A stretch of DNA of 64,000 bases from contig NZ_CP061171.1 in the NCBI RefSeq assembly GCF_014692875.1, positions 3,410,001 to 3,474,000 on the forward strand, given 5' to 3'. This stretch comes from Pedobacter riviphilus. Its GTDB lineage: Bacteria > Bacteroidota > Bacteroidia > Sphingobacteriales > Sphingobacteriaceae. Below, piece after piece: positions 28,508 through 38,020 of this stretch; the first letter of the stretch is position 1, and each line of letters starts with the position of its first letter. Position numbers and translations under genes: made by a program. The notes under the pieces were generated by a model. It made no database searches. It was not told where the DNA came from and was given only the letters and a program-made list of their open reading frames with translations.

Positions 28508-29326
28508 ATGAGTACGATTAAAGTAAAAGACGGAACTGAAATTTATTACAAAGATTGGGGAACAGGACAGCCAATCGTTTTCCATCATGGATGGCCTTTA
28601 TCAGGAGATGATTGGGACACACAAATGATGTTTTTCCTTAAACAGGGATACCGGGTAATTGCACATGACCGCCGTGGACATGGTCGCTCAGGACAGAGTG
28701 CCAATGGAAATGATATGGATACTTATGTGGCCGACATTGCAGAACTCACAGCAGCACTCGATTTGAAAGATGCCATTCACATTGGCCACTCAACCGGAGG
28801 TGGTGAAGTGATCCGTTACGTTGCAAAACATGGAAAAGGTCGCGTTGCAAAAGCAGTATTGATTAGTGCAGTAACGCCGATTATGATCCAAAACGAAAGC
28901 AATCCGGAAGGCGTGCCATTGGCGATATTTGATGAAATCCGTCAGGGTACCGGTTTTACCAGGGCTCAATATTTTTACGATTTCCCGGTAGCGTTTTACG
29001 GTTGGAACCGTGAAGGCAAAACAGTTCAGGAAGGGATAAAACACAACTGGTGGCGCCAGGGCATGATGGGTTCTGTATTGGCACATTATGAGGGGATTAA
29101 AGCATTTTCGGAATCAGATTTTACCGAAGACTTAAAAAGTGTGGAGATTCCGGTATTGGTATTGCATGGAGAAGACGACCAGATTGTTCCTTTCAACCAG
29201 GCACCAAGAGCGGCAAAACTGTTGCCAAACGGAAAATTGATCTCTTACCCAGGTTTCCCTCATGGTATGCCAACTACTGAGGCAGAAACGATTAATAAGG
29301 ATATTTTAGCCTTTATTAAATCGTAA
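28508..29326 (+). CDS. Alpha/beta hydrolase, non-heme chloroperoxidase/arylesterase type
   Basis: A 272-residue cytoplasmic hydrolase. The oxyanion-hole HHGWP (about 26-30), HDRRGHGRS, the nucleophile elbow GHSTGG (Ser95), a triad Asp in HGEDDQIVP (about 226) and a His in FPHGMP (about 255) are all present. This is the non-heme chloroperoxidase/arylesterase branch, whose members hydrolyse esters and can form peracids with peroxide. No signal peptide is present. It is a single gene, and the physiological substrate is unknown. A palindromic dispersed repeat follows the stop within 15 bp. Confidence 0.9.
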   Translation: MSTIKVKDGTEIYYKDWGTGQPIVFHHGWPLSGDDWDTQMMFFLKQGYRVIAHDRRGHGRSGQSANGNDMDTYVADIAELTAALDLKDAIHIGHSTGGGEVIRYVAKHGKGRVAKAVLISAVTPIMIQNESNPEGVPLAIFDEIRQGTGFTRAQYFYDFPVAFYGWNREGKTVQEGIKHNWWRQGMMGSVLAHYEGIKAFSESDFTEDLKSVEIPVLVLHGEDDQIVPFNQAPRAAKLLPNGKLISYPGFPHGMPTTEAETINKDILAFIKS

Positions 29327-29338
29327 ATATTATAAAAC

Positions 29339-29405
29339 TGTCACATTGAGCCTGTCGAAATTCCTGTATTTTTTATATAGGTTTTTCGAGGGGCTATCAA
29401 TGACA
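29339..29405. repeat. Dispersed palindromic intergenic repeat (diverged copy)
   Basis: Outer arms TGTCACATTGAGCC-TGTCGAAA and TTTTTCGAGGGGCTATCAATGACA face each other imperfectly, as in the cleaner copies at 44675 and 46688. It follows the chloroperoxidase gene and may help transcript termination. The next stretch (to about 29460) holds a second G+C-richer segment of the same dispersed character. Confidence 0.5.
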
Positions 29406-29691
29406 GATTCTAAAAATCGGCGATCTCGACCAGAGCAACGCGTAGTGGAGGGTTTATAAGCTGGGCAGGTTAACTTAAATGGTGTCGATCCATCATCTGA
29501 ATGTTCCAACTTCCCAGATAAGGCAGATGCCTTTCCTTAACAGTAAATTTTGAAGGTTTGGTTGATTTTTATGTTAGATTATTTCAAGAATGTTTGTTGG
29601 TATCACCTGGACTAGTCAATTTCCGCCTATATCTGTCAAACAAGAGCAGTTAATGAATTCGCCGGGCCAAAAATGATCCGGCTAACACATC
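29406..29691. other. Rest of the intergenic region before the fucosidase stop
   Basis: It contains the motif CGATCTCGACCAGAGCAACG, which resembles dispersed intergenic repeat sequence. I see no gene and no clear terminator. Confidence 0.35.
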
Positions 29692-31101
29692 TTATTTTCT
29701 TTCGTTAAACACCCCAAGTTCAGCAATAGCAGGTGGACTGTCGAAGTCGGTAATGGTTACCTTTATTTTTTCGCACCAGATGCGCTCGAACCTAAAAATG
29801 CTCACCTTTTTCTCTCCTTCATTTTTTGCAGCTAATGCATTCCATTTACCATTTGCATAGTACTGTAAACTGTAGGTAGCTTTTCGGTTATTGCCCGCGG
29901 TTAGTACCACCATGTTACAGGGAACAGCTTTTTCGAAGTTTAACTCATACCACGGCGATTTTACGGTGTGATTGGAGGACCAGCTTGAACCGAAATCATC
30001 ATCATTGGCAAAGTCCATGATATTCATATCATCACTCCAGCTGCTGTTACTTTTTACGTGCTTCGCAATGTTACTTGAAATGATTGGCGCAGCGTGCGCC
30101 GGAATACGTGGAAGATCTGTAGATTTTTTATAAATCTGGCCCATTTCTTTAAGTGCTGCCAAAGCATTATCATCGATAAGACCGTTTTTACCTGGGGCTA
30201 CATTGAGAATAAAATTGCAATACGCACCGTTGTATGGAACAATAAATTTATTCACCAGCTCAGGTACATTTTTTACCGGAGTAGAAGGAAAAGAGGTTTT
30301 CCAGAACCAGTTGGCCTGAAGCGGAAGACAAGCAAGCGCCGGAAGTTTATTGTTTTCTTTAGAAATAAACTGACCTGCGCCTTGTTCGTAAGATTTGATA
30401 TCCGTATAAAATAATGCCTGTGTTGGATATTTCGCTGCATTTAAATCCATTACCAAACAGTTAGGCTGTAATGACTTGATTAAATAATATATATCTTCAA
30501 AAGGTACCTGATCATAAGAAATCCTTGACCATGGGGCATCCCATCCATCGATAATCAGCGCTGTGATCTCACCATAATTGGTGAGCAGTTCGGTAATCTG
30601 ATCTTTGATCATTTTAACGCTCGCTGGTGTAATCTGGTTTGGGCGGATGCCATGGTGGGTATCCAATATAGAATAATACAACATTACCTTTAATCCGTTT
30701 TTACGGAAAGCATCTGCATATTCCTTAACCACATCGCGCTTTAGCGGCGTATTCATTACATTATATGCTGTAGTTTTAGTATTCCAGATCGGAAAACCAC
30801 TGTGGTGTTTAGTGGTAAGACAACCATAAGTCATGTTAGCGGATTTTGCCGCTTTTGCCCATTGATCAGCATCGAGTTTTGGTGATTGGAACAATGAAAG
30901 ATCGGCATCCGGATCAGACCAGTCCTGATCCATAAAAGTAGGCATACCGTAATGGATAAACATGCCCAAACCAAGGTCAACAAAATCCTGCTGAAGCTCA
31001 GGCAAGGGTTTATTGGCCGATTTTTGCTGAGCCATTGCCGGGTAAATAGATGTCGTTCCCGAAACGATAAGTAATAATGATAAAATCCTTTTAAAGGTCA
31101 T
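29692..31101 (-). CDS. GH29 alpha-L-fucosidase with C-terminal F5/8 type C domain
   Basis: A 469-residue exported enzyme. A signal peptide (about 1-24, ending AMAQ) precedes the GH29 barrel (about 30-340), with the family landmarks LGMFIHYG, the TTKHHSGFPIW segment and the probable catalytic Asp in IIDGW. A short discoidin-like F5/8C carbohydrate-binding domain fills the C-terminus (about 345-469). It removes terminal alpha-L-fucose from glycans in the periplasm or outside the cell. No SusC/SusD pair lies nearby, so it is not in a classic polysaccharide-utilisation locus here. Confidence 0.9.
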   Translation of the reverse strand: MTFKRILSLLLIVSGTTSIYPAMAQQKSANKPLPELQQDFVDLGLGMFIHYGMPTFMDQDWSDPDADLSLFQSPKLDADQWAKAAKSANMTYGCLTTKHHSGFPIWNTKTTAYNVMNTPLKRDVVKEYADAFRKNGLKVMLYYSILDTHHGIRPNQITPASVKMIKDQITELLTNYGEITALIIDGWDAPWSRISYDQVPFEDIYYLIKSLQPNCLVMDLNAAKYPTQALFYTDIKSYEQGAGQFISKENNKLPALACLPLQANWFWKTSFPSTPVKNVPELVNKFIVPYNGAYCNFILNVAPGKNGLIDDNALAALKEMGQIYKKSTDLPRIPAHAAPIISSNIAKHVKSNSSWSDDMNIMDFANDDDFGSSWSSNHTVKSPWYELNFEKAVPCNMVVLTAGNNRKATYSLQYYANGKWNALAAKNEGEKKVSIFRFERIWCEKIKVTITDFDSPPAIAELGVFNERK

Positions 31102-31337
31102 CTCTGTTTTTTTTGGTTTACGTATTTGTGTTAGTTAATTAAAAAATGGGACTGATCTGTTTTGTTATTAATTTCGATCAATCAATAGAAATCTGATTTA
31201 CAGGCAGCATCTAACTTTATTATTCAAAGCTACGGCCGACATCGAAAGAATTTGTCGAACGAAACCGTAACAGAAACCTAACAAAAGCTTAACGTTATGG
31301 TATTTATGAAATAATACGGCTATTTTTAAAGGATAAA

Positions 31338-32771
31338 ATGAAAGATCGTATATATAAGTCAGTGGTATTGGTCAGTTTTCTGATTTTGCTTCTGGTACAG
31401 CTCAGGTTAACCTATAATTCTTACGTACTAAGGGACAGGGATTATAGTTTAAAGGAAAAAACGCTGATTAATGACGAATATGGGCGCAGTATATCGGAAG
31501 ATAAAGTTTACAAGGATGGTGGAAAGATTATCGACTCGATCCTCTCCATAAATATGCCTGCGCTCAAACAAGCTTACCTAAGCAATCGGAAAGAATTTGT
31601 TAAACTGTCGCAAAGCGTTAGCAATACATTGTTAAAAGACCTGCGAAAGAAAAGCACAATGGATAGTGTTTTCCGGTCGATCGTTAAAAGGAATGGGTTA
31701 GATTCCAATCTGCAGTATTTGCTCACCTTCCAGTCAATAGAGATTAACTTTGATACCAATATCGGCAACATCCCCATATTTGACACCAGTACCGATACGT
31801 TGTTCAAAGCAGACCAAAAAACACCGTTTGGCGTCATAATTGATGGCACATTGACTGATCCTAACGTTCAGAACAGGGTAACCAACCTCTCTGTTAGCGG
31901 CAAACTGGTATACGATTACAGAGTTACCTTTAATCTTTTTGTCGATCCTCCGGGCCGCACATTAAAAGTTGCCTATCAAATGCTGCCAACATTTTTATTG
32001 GTTGCACTTTGCATCATTATTATCGTAGGCATTAATTATTACACCTATATCAGCTGGATGCGGCAGAAAAAAGAAACGGATGTTAAATCCGATTTCCTAA
32101 ACAGTATTAAACATGAATTTAACACCCCCATTACCACCATTTTGGTAGCAAGCAAAAGCCTGCATGAAGATGAGGTGCTTAATGACAGGATACGCGTAAA
32201 CGCACTCGTAAATATTGTAGAAAGACAGGCCCGACGACTTCACTCCCATATTAACCAGATGCTCGAGATTTCGGAAATCAATAACAACGTCCATCTGGAA
32301 GAAACAGACCTTAACTATGCAATTCTTACTTTGGTTAACGACTATAAAATAAAAGTTCAGGCTCCAGACAGCCTTACTTTTGATCCTCATGGTTCGGAAA
32401 TACTGATTATGATGGATCCTTTTGTATTTACCACCATGTTACAAAATATCCTCGACAACTCCTTTAAGCACAATCATAGCAATATAAAAATGACTGTACT
32501 TTTTATCACCACCAATAAAGATGGTTATACCCTTCACATTAAAGATAACGGGAAAGGAATTGAAGACACGATGAAAGAAAAAATATTCGATAAGTTTTTC
32601 CGTGCGGGCAAAGATAATGCGGTTTCGGGCTTGGGGCTTGGCTTATATTACGTTAAACAATGTATTGATATTCATGGCTGGGAAATCAGCGTGAGAACAG
32701 AACCTGGAAACGGTACCGAATTTCTGGTGCATATCCCTAAGGAGCAAGCTATAATAAGTACAAATCATTAA
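31338..32771 (+). CDS. Sensor histidine kinase
   Basis: A 477-residue membrane kinase. Helices at about residues 6-24 and 216-238 frame a periplasmic sensor of about 190 residues with no recognised fold. HisKA follows directly, with phosphoacceptor His259 in SIKHEFNTP, and HATPase has NILDNSFKH, DNGKGI and GLGLGLYYVK. No HAMP domain lies between the second helix and HisKA. The response regulator gene starts 13 bp downstream, so the two form a pair. The stimulus is unknown. Confidence 0.93.
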   Translation: MKDRIYKSVVLVSFLILLLVQLRLTYNSYVLRDRDYSLKEKTLINDEYGRSISEDKVYKDGGKIIDSILSINMPALKQAYLSNRKEFVKLSQSVSNTLLKDLRKKSTMDSVFRSIVKRNGLDSNLQYLLTFQSIEINFDTNIGNIPIFDTSTDTLFKADQKTPFGVIIDGTLTDPNVQNRVTNLSVSGKLVYDYRVTFNLFVDPPGRTLKVAYQMLPTFLLVALCIIIIVGINYYTYISWMRQKKETDVKSDFLNSIKHEFNTPITTILVASKSLHEDEVLNDRIRVNALVNIVERQARRLHSHINQMLEISEINNNVHLEETDLNYAILTLVNDYKIKVQAPDSLTFDPHGSEILIMMDPFVFTTMLQNILDNSFKHNHSNIKMTVLFITTNKDGYTLHIKDNGKGIEDTMKEKIFDKFFRAGKDNAVSGLGLGLYYVKQCIDIHGWEISVRTEPGNGTEFLVHIPKEQAIISTNH

Positions 32772-32784
32772 TCCAAAGAATTTT

Positions 32785-33489
32785 ATGCTTTATGATATCG
32801 TAATAATTGAAGATGAAATAGACCTGGGTAATGTGATTTCGGAATACCTGAAATTGCGGGGATTTAGTGTGCTATGGTTCAAGACTGCTTCAGAAGCATT
32901 GGTATATTATAGCGCAAACCGCCTTGATAACAAATTGGTTATTATTGACATACAGTTGCCAGATATGAACGGCTTTGACCTGGCCTCAGAAATGGTAAAA
33001 ATCAACGCCAGCCAACCATTTTTCTTTCTTACCGCACACAACGAAAAACAGGACCGTCTTCGCGGTCTCAAGATTGGTGCAATAGATTATATTTCGAAGC
33101 CATTCGAAATTGAAGAGCTGGTACTTAGGATAGGCAATATCATCAATAAGTTTTCAGGCGTTCCAACTGTACAATCTTCATCCAGTTCAGGATTTATCAA
33201 TATAGGCGATATCAGGTACCAAAAAGATCAGCTGTTTCTACAGATGCCCGACAGTAAAGAAGTTTCCTTAACCGTTAGAGAATCGGAAGTATTAGACCGT
33301 TTGGCCGGAAATATTAATCAGGTAGTTAAAAAGAAAGATATTTTATTGGCGCTGTGGGGAAATGACGATTATTTTAATGGAAAAAGCCTTGAAGTTTTTA
33401 TTTCCAGGCTAAGGCGGCTCTTTAAGGCCTCAAACCATGTCAGTATAGAAAACGTATATGGCCTAGGCTACATTCTAAAAGTAAAATGA
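32785..33489 (+). CDS. OmpR/PhoB-family response regulator
   Basis: A 234-residue regulator: receiver domain (1-120) with acidic pocket Glu9/Asp10, phosphoacceptor Asp55 (IIDIQLPD) and Lys near 105 (ISKPFE), then a winged-helix Trans_reg_C domain (about 135-232) ending GLGYILKVK. It is the partner of the kinase gene 13 bp upstream. Its stop codon overlaps the ATG of a possible 49-codon gene. Confidence 0.93.
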   Translation: MLYDIVIIEDEIDLGNVISEYLKLRGFSVLWFKTASEALVYYSANRLDNKLVIIDIQLPDMNGFDLASEMVKINASQPFFFLTAHNEKQDRLRGLKIGAIDYISKPFEIEELVLRIGNIINKFSGVPTVQSSSSSGFINIGDIRYQKDQLFLQMPDSKEVSLTVRESEVLDRLAGNINQVVKKKDILLALWGNDDYFNGKSLEVFISRLRRLFKASNHVSIENVYGLGYILKVK

Positions 33490-33635
33490 TTGAAAAGGAA
33501 GGATATATTTTACAGAATCAGGGCAATCAAAAAAGTTTTCGCCGGAAAACCGAACATCAAAAATTTAAGGTTTATTTCACATACAACAACGTTACCAATT
33601 TCCTTAGCGAGATTATCGACAACTTTCAATATTAG
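33486..33635 (+). CDS. Possible small translationally coupled protein
   Basis: A 49-residue frame whose ATG overlaps the TGA of the response regulator (ATGA), the arrangement expected for translational coupling. The product is basic in its first half and aromatic at the end (YFTYNN, IIDNFQY). I recognise no family. It may be a genuine small protein of the two-component operon or the remnant of a decayed gene, since the following 400 bp also look degenerate. Confidence 0.3.
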   Translation: MIEKEGYILQNQGNQKSFRRKTEHQKFKVYFTYNNVTNFLSEIIDNFQY

Positions 33636-34034
33636 GTAAACAAAAAGAACATTGCTACTAAGCTAATTGCTGAATAAAAAGACTTTTCTGCCTAGTTTGA
33701 TATCAACATACTGGATAAGATTATCTTTAGCACGAATTACTTAACAAGGAATGCAGTCCCAATCCCCTCTTAGAAAAACTACAGAACCTATCAACAATAA
33801 GATCGTATTGCAGGGGTTAAATAAACCGCTGTCAATTGACCCCTTTACAATCCGCGACAAGGCAACCGAGCCTATATAGACCACTAAAAAAGGGCTATCT
33901 AAAAAACTTTTCGCTGGAATTTCAGCAAAAAAGTTTTCCACATCTGTGAAGTCCAAAACCCAATTTTGTCCATAATCATACTTTAAACAGTTTAAACCTA
34001 TTTTTTATGTAAAGTGCGCAAAAAGTGCTTAAAT
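33636..34034. other. Degenerate intergenic region
   Basis: There is no intact gene. A 42-codon frame from the ATG at 33751 to the TAG at 33877 reads plausibly on the plus strand, and a 71-codon frame is open on the minus strand (33741-33956), but neither has other support. A hairpin-forming inverted repeat (AAAACTTTT...CTG / CAG...AAAGTTTT) lies at 33903-33937. This looks like gene debris. Confidence 0.35.
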
Positions 34035-34064
34035 TTTGATTTTAGGCACATTTACCTAAATTTG
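34035..34064 (+). promoter_or_regulatory. Promoter of the lysine 6-transaminase gene
   Basis: TTTG at 34035-34038, an 18-nt spacer and TAAATTTG at 34057-34064 make an exact Bacteroidota -33/-7 promoter. It lies 21 bp before the ATG at 34086 and downstream of the alternative ATG at 34014, so it decides the start. Confidence 0.75.
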
Positions 34065-34085
34065 GAATATACCAAATCCAAGTTT

Positions 34086-35417
34086 ATGTATCAACTAACA
34101 GTACCTGCAGATCGCGTTAACGAATCGTTAAGTAAACACATTTTGGCCGATGGTTTCGACCTGACTTATGATATGGAAAAAAGTCATGGCGCTTACATTT
34201 ACGATGCCAAACACAACAGAACTTTACTCGATTTTTTCACTTGTTTTGCTTCCGTTCCTTTAGGCTATAACCACCCTAAAATGATCAACGATGAAGCGTT
34301 TAAAAAAAATCTTCTCCTCGCTGCATTAGCTAATCCATCAAACTCTGATGTTTACACCCAGCAGTATGCACAGTTTGTTGAAACATTTTCTAAAGTTGGT
34401 ATTCCTAATTACCTGCCACATGCTTTTTTTATTGCTGGCGGTGCCTTGGCAGTAGAAAACGCGATTAAGGTTGCCATGGACTGGAAAGTGCAGAAAAACT
34501 TTGCAAAAGGGTATACTGAAGAAAAAGGCTTTAAGGTTTTACACTTCGAGAGGGCTTTTCATGGCAGAACGGGTTATACTTTAAGTTTAACCAATACGCT
34601 GCCTGATAAAACAAAATGGTTTGCCAAGTTCGATTGGCCAAGGGTGGCTGTTCCAGAAGTTAAATTTCCACTTTCAGGAAATAATTTAAGTCAGGCCATT
34701 CAAACCGAGGAAATATCTTTAGCCCAGATCAAAAAAGCCTTTGCTGATAATAAAGACGATATCTGTGCAATAATTGTGGAGCCAATCCAATCTGAAGGTG
34801 GAGATAACCATTTACGTGAAGATTTTTTAATCCAGCTTAAAACCTTAGCCGATGAAAATGACGCCTTTTTAATTTACGATGAAGTACAAACCGGTGTTGG
34901 TTTAACAGGAAAATTCTGGTGCCATCAGCATTTTAGTGAAAAGGCCCGGCCAGACATTATAGCCTTTGGTAAAAAAATGCAGGTTTGCGGTATCCTTGTT
35001 GGCAATAAAGTAGATGAAATTGAAACCAATGTATTTAAAGTACCAAGCCGGATTAACTCAACATGGGGAGGCAATTTGGTTGACATGGTTCGGTCTACAC
35101 AGATTTTACAAATTGTAGAGGAAGATAACTTGTGCGAAAATGCGGCAAAAGTAGGTACGTATTTAAGAGATCAGTTAGAAAACATATCGAATAAGTTTGA
35201 TCAAATGACAAATGTGCGCGGAAGAGGCTTATTGTGTTCTTTTGATTTCCCTACAAAAGAAATGCGCAACGCATTTATTGGAAAAGGATTGGAAAACAAT
35301 GTGATGTTTTTAGGTTGCGGCGAGAAAACCATACGTTTTCGCCCGGCACTTTGCATTGAGCAAAAACATATTGACGAAGGCTTGACGGTTATGGAAAAAA
35401 TATTGCCTTTATTGTAG
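34086..35417 (+). CDS. lat: L-lysine 6-transaminase
   Basis: A 443-residue PLP-dependent class III aminotransferase, matching L-lysine epsilon-aminotransferase in length and in motifs: GGALAVENA near the cofactor phosphate, FHGRTGYTLSLTNT, IVEPIQSEGGD, IYDEVQTGVG and the Schiff-base Lys in AFGKKMQ. It transfers the epsilon-amino group of lysine to 2-oxoglutarate, giving 2-aminoadipate 6-semialdehyde. The start at 34086 is set by the perfect promoter just upstream. The next gene starts 2 bp after the stop. An acyl-CoA dehydrogenase nearby could act later in lysine breakdown, but that link is weak. Confidence 0.92.
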   Translation: MYQLTVPADRVNESLSKHILADGFDLTYDMEKSHGAYIYDAKHNRTLLDFFTCFASVPLGYNHPKMINDEAFKKNLLLAALANPSNSDVYTQQYAQFVETFSKVGIPNYLPHAFFIAGGALAVENAIKVAMDWKVQKNFAKGYTEEKGFKVLHFERAFHGRTGYTLSLTNTLPDKTKWFAKFDWPRVAVPEVKFPLSGNNLSQAIQTEEISLAQIKKAFADNKDDICAIIVEPIQSEGGDNHLREDFLIQLKTLADENDAFLIYDEVQTGVGLTGKFWCHQHFSEKARPDIIAFGKKMQVCGILVGNKVDEIETNVFKVPSRINSTWGGNLVDMVRSTQILQIVEEDNLCENAAKVGTYLRDQLENISNKFDQMTNVRGRGLLCSFDFPTKEMRNAFIGKGLENNVMFLGCGEKTIRFRPALCIEQKHIDEGLTVMEKILPLL

Positions 35418-35419
35418 GC

Positions 35420-35821
35420 ATGAATAGAAAACTGTTGGTTTATTTCATGGTTGCAGGGGTTTTAGCATTGATCTTTTTCATGGTTAAAGATGTTTTTGAT
35501 CAACCTGCGATGGAGGATATGAAAGCCGGTTTTAAAGAAATTGCCAGGTATAGAAATGCAAACAATACCGGTCCGGTACAACGGATTTACATCGTAACGG
35601 TTAAAGATTCGGTATGGAAAGAAATGGAAGATTATGGCAATTTAATGCCCCATACCAAATACGGCAATACAAAAGTTTATTTCTTCATGCAGGGTGAAAA
35701 TATTCCAAAAACATTACAGCCAGGAGAAGTAAATTTTGATCCGGCTTTTAACAAGGCCTGCATTGCCTTGTACGAAAAAAGTGCCATGAGCCACGTGGCG
35801 TTTAATAAACATCCTTATTAA
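35420..35821 (+). CDS. Hypothetical membrane-anchored protein
   Basis: A 133-residue protein with one N-terminal membrane helix (about residues 5-22) and a soluble domain outside the membrane. I know no function. It begins 2 bp after lat and is surely in the same transcript. The stop is followed by the array of four palindromic repeats. Confidence 0.7.
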   Translation: MNRKLLVYFMVAGVLALIFFMVKDVFDQPAMEDMKAGFKEIARYRNANNTGPVQRIYIVTVKDSVWKEMEDYGNLMPHTKYGNTKVYFFMQGENIPKTLQPGEVNFDPAFNKACIALYEKSAMSHVAFNKHPY

Positions 35822-35923
35822 CATGGGATAAAATTGCAGAAGTTAATTGCCCAAAAGATTTAATCCTTATTGATTTGGAAATGGAGCGTCCTGTGTTTTT
35901 TGGCATTTTCAATTCTTTTAATC

Positions 35924-36517
35924 TGTCCGTAGAGTTCCGAAGGACTCTACGGATTATCGCATGGAAAAGAGTCTCTGACTCATTTTTTTGCCATCAAGTT
36001 TGAAAACTCATTACCATTAGCCAATTCTTAGAGACGCTGCGCTTAACTCTACGAACAGGATGTTATATACAGAGTCTTGTCCGTAGAGTTCCGAAGGGCT
36101 CTACGGATTATCGTATGGAAAAGAGTCTCTGACTCGTTTTTTTGCCATCGAGTTTGAAACTCAATATTATTGGCCAATTCGCAGAGACGCTACGCTTAAC
36201 TCTACTATATACAGAGTCTGTCCGTAGAGTTCCGAAGGACTCTACGGATTATCGCATGGAAAAGAGTCTCTGACTCGTTTTTTGCCATCGAGTTTGAAAC
36301 TCAATATTATTGGCCAATTCGTAGAGACGCGACGCTTAACTCTACGAACAGGATGTTTCCTAACCCTAAAAATTAGAGTCTGCCTGTAGAGTTCTCAAAG
36401 GCTCTACGGATTATTGCATGGTAAAGAGTCTCCGACTCGTTATTTCGTCATTGAGTTTGAAAACTCATTACCATTAGCCAATTCTTAGAGACGCTGCGCT
36501 TAACTCTACGAACAGGA
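35924..36517. repeat. Array of four palindromic repeat units of about 135 bp
   Basis: Four directly repeated units lie at 35924-36060, 36078-36205 (slightly truncated), 36219-36353 and 36381-36517. Each starts TGTCCGTAGAGTT and ends AACTCTACGAACA, which are imperfect inverted repeats of each other. Inside each unit is a strong hairpin CCGTAGAG...CTCTACGG, a second GAGTC-TCT-GACTC hairpin and a GAGTTT...AAACTC pair. Spacers share AGAGTC just before units 2-4. Units 1 and 4 resemble each other in the 3' half, and units 2 and 3 resemble each other. The array fills the gap between convergent genes. Confidence 0.9.
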
Positions 36518-36521
36518 AAGA

Positions 36522-37883
36522 TTAAACAAAAGCCGAAAATCCTGTAATAGCTCGACCAACAATCAGTGTATTAATTTCTTTTGTACCCTCGTAAGAATAA
36601 ATCGCCTCAGCATCGGCTACAAAACGGGCCACATTATATTCTAGTAAAATACCGTTTCCACCCATTACCTCCCGGGCTTTACTCACTACATCACGTGTAC
36701 GTAACGAACAAAAGACCTTGGCCAAAGAGGCATGTTCATCCTTTAACAAGCCCTGATCCTGCAATTGTGATAACCTAAAACACAGCGTTTGCATAGCCGT
36801 TAAATTCGATAACATCTCTACCAGGTGATTTTGAATCAATTGAAAAGATGCAATGGGTTTACCAAACTGTTTTCGGTTACGGGTATACTCCAAAGCATTT
36901 TCATAAGCACCACGGGCACAGCCTACAGCCTGCCAGGCAACCCCTGCCCTTGTCATTTGCAGTACTTTAGCAGTGTCTTTAAATGAGTTTGCATTTTGCA
37001 AACGATCAGCCTCTTCTACCTCACAATTGGTTAAGGTAATAATTCCATTCTGCACAATCCGTAAAGCCATTTTATCCTGCATTTTCTCTACGGCAAAACC
37101 CGGATTATCTTTTTTTACAATAAACCCTTTCACTTCTGCACTTTCCTCATCGCGTGCCCAAATAATTAAAATATCTGCAAAAGTGGCGTTACCGATCCAT
37201 TTTTTCTGGCCATTTAACACCCATTTACCATTTATTTTTTTGCATGTTGTCGTTAGTCCTCCAGCAGCAGCCGAGCCCACTTCAGGTTCGGTTAGTCCAA
37301 ATGCACCAATAATTTTAAATTGCTGCATCAGTGGTAACCATTGCTGTTTTTGTTCTTCCGATCCACATAAATAGATCGACCCCATGGCCAAGCCACTCTG
37401 TACACCAAAAAAAGTAGAAATCGAGGTATCAATCCTAGCCATTTCCATCGCCAAAATCCCTTCCATCAAATTCGATTTACCCGGACAGCCATAACCTTTA
37501 TAGGTTAAACCACAGATATTCAGTTCAGCTAGTTTTGGGATAATTTCGAAAGGGAATTCTGCTTTATTCCAGTAATGATTTACGATGGGTTTTACTTCTT
37601 TTTCTAAAAAAGCACGAACTTTTAACTGAAGTTCACGGTCTTCATCTTTTAAGGCTTCATCTCCTAAATGGTAAAAATCACCTTCAATGGGTGGCAATTC
37701 TTTCTTTTTACCCGATCCGCCCATCATTTTCATCATGCCCTGGATCTGTTTATCATCCAGGTTCGATATGGTTTCGACCATTTTGGGTAAATCAACTTTC
37801 TTCGATAAAGTTTCCAGTTTATCGAAATCTACATGTTTAAAAAGATTGTACGCGTTTTTGAGAGATGAGAATATATTCGCCAT
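36522..37883 (-). CDS. Acyl-CoA dehydrogenase, glutaryl-CoA dehydrogenase-like
   Basis: A 453-residue flavoprotein (start chosen at the ATG at 37883, MANIFSSLKN; an upstream ATG at 37907 adds eight odd residues). An N-terminal helical extension of about 70 residues precedes the dehydrogenase core with FGLTEPEVGSAAAG (flavin/substrate region), KKWIGNATFADI, MTRAGVAWQAVG and the catalytic Glu in YEGTKEINTLIVGRAITG. The C-terminal signature is closest to glutaryl-CoA dehydrogenase. It would oxidise acyl-CoA with transfer to ETF. The exact substrate is not certain. The 3' end abuts the repeat array. Confidence 0.88.
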   Translation of the reverse strand: MANIFSSLKNAYNLFKHVDFDKLETLSKKVDLPKMVETISNLDDKQIQGMMKMMGGSGKKKELPPIEGDFYHLGDEALKDEDRELQLKVRAFLEKEVKPIVNHYWNKAEFPFEIIPKLAELNICGLTYKGYGCPGKSNLMEGILAMEMARIDTSISTFFGVQSGLAMGSIYLCGSEEQKQQWLPLMQQFKIIGAFGLTEPEVGSAAAGGLTTTCKKINGKWVLNGQKKWIGNATFADILIIWARDEESAEVKGFIVKKDNPGFAVEKMQDKMALRIVQNGIITLTNCEVEEADRLQNANSFKDTAKVLQMTRAGVAWQAVGCARGAYENALEYTRNRKQFGKPIASFQLIQNHLVEMLSNLTAMQTLCFRLSQLQDQGLLKDEHASLAKVFCSLRTRDVVSKAREVMGGNGILLEYNVARFVADAEAIYSYEGTKEINTLIVGRAITGFSAFV

Positions 37884-38020
37884 TATTATTCGTTTTATGA
37901 ATAACAAATAAGCCGTGGTTTTGTTGTCTTTGGGCTAAAGGTTTTAACAAAAGCAGGGTACCCGCAAAAATTTAAAACTAAGTCTGATCTAAATTGTTAT
38001 TTTGAAAAAATTAATTAACT

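Noticed and set aside
33741..33956. 71-codon minus-strand frame in the gap before lat
   Set aside because: No homology that I recognise, no promoter or terminator, and the region looks degenerate on both strands.
34014..34085. Upstream start for lysine 6-transaminase
   Set aside because: The extra residues do not match the family and the perfect promoter lies inside that stretch.
35924..36517. CRISPR array
   Set aside because: Repeat units are about 135 bp with internal hairpins; the spacers are 13-27 bp and partly identical; no cas genes are present.
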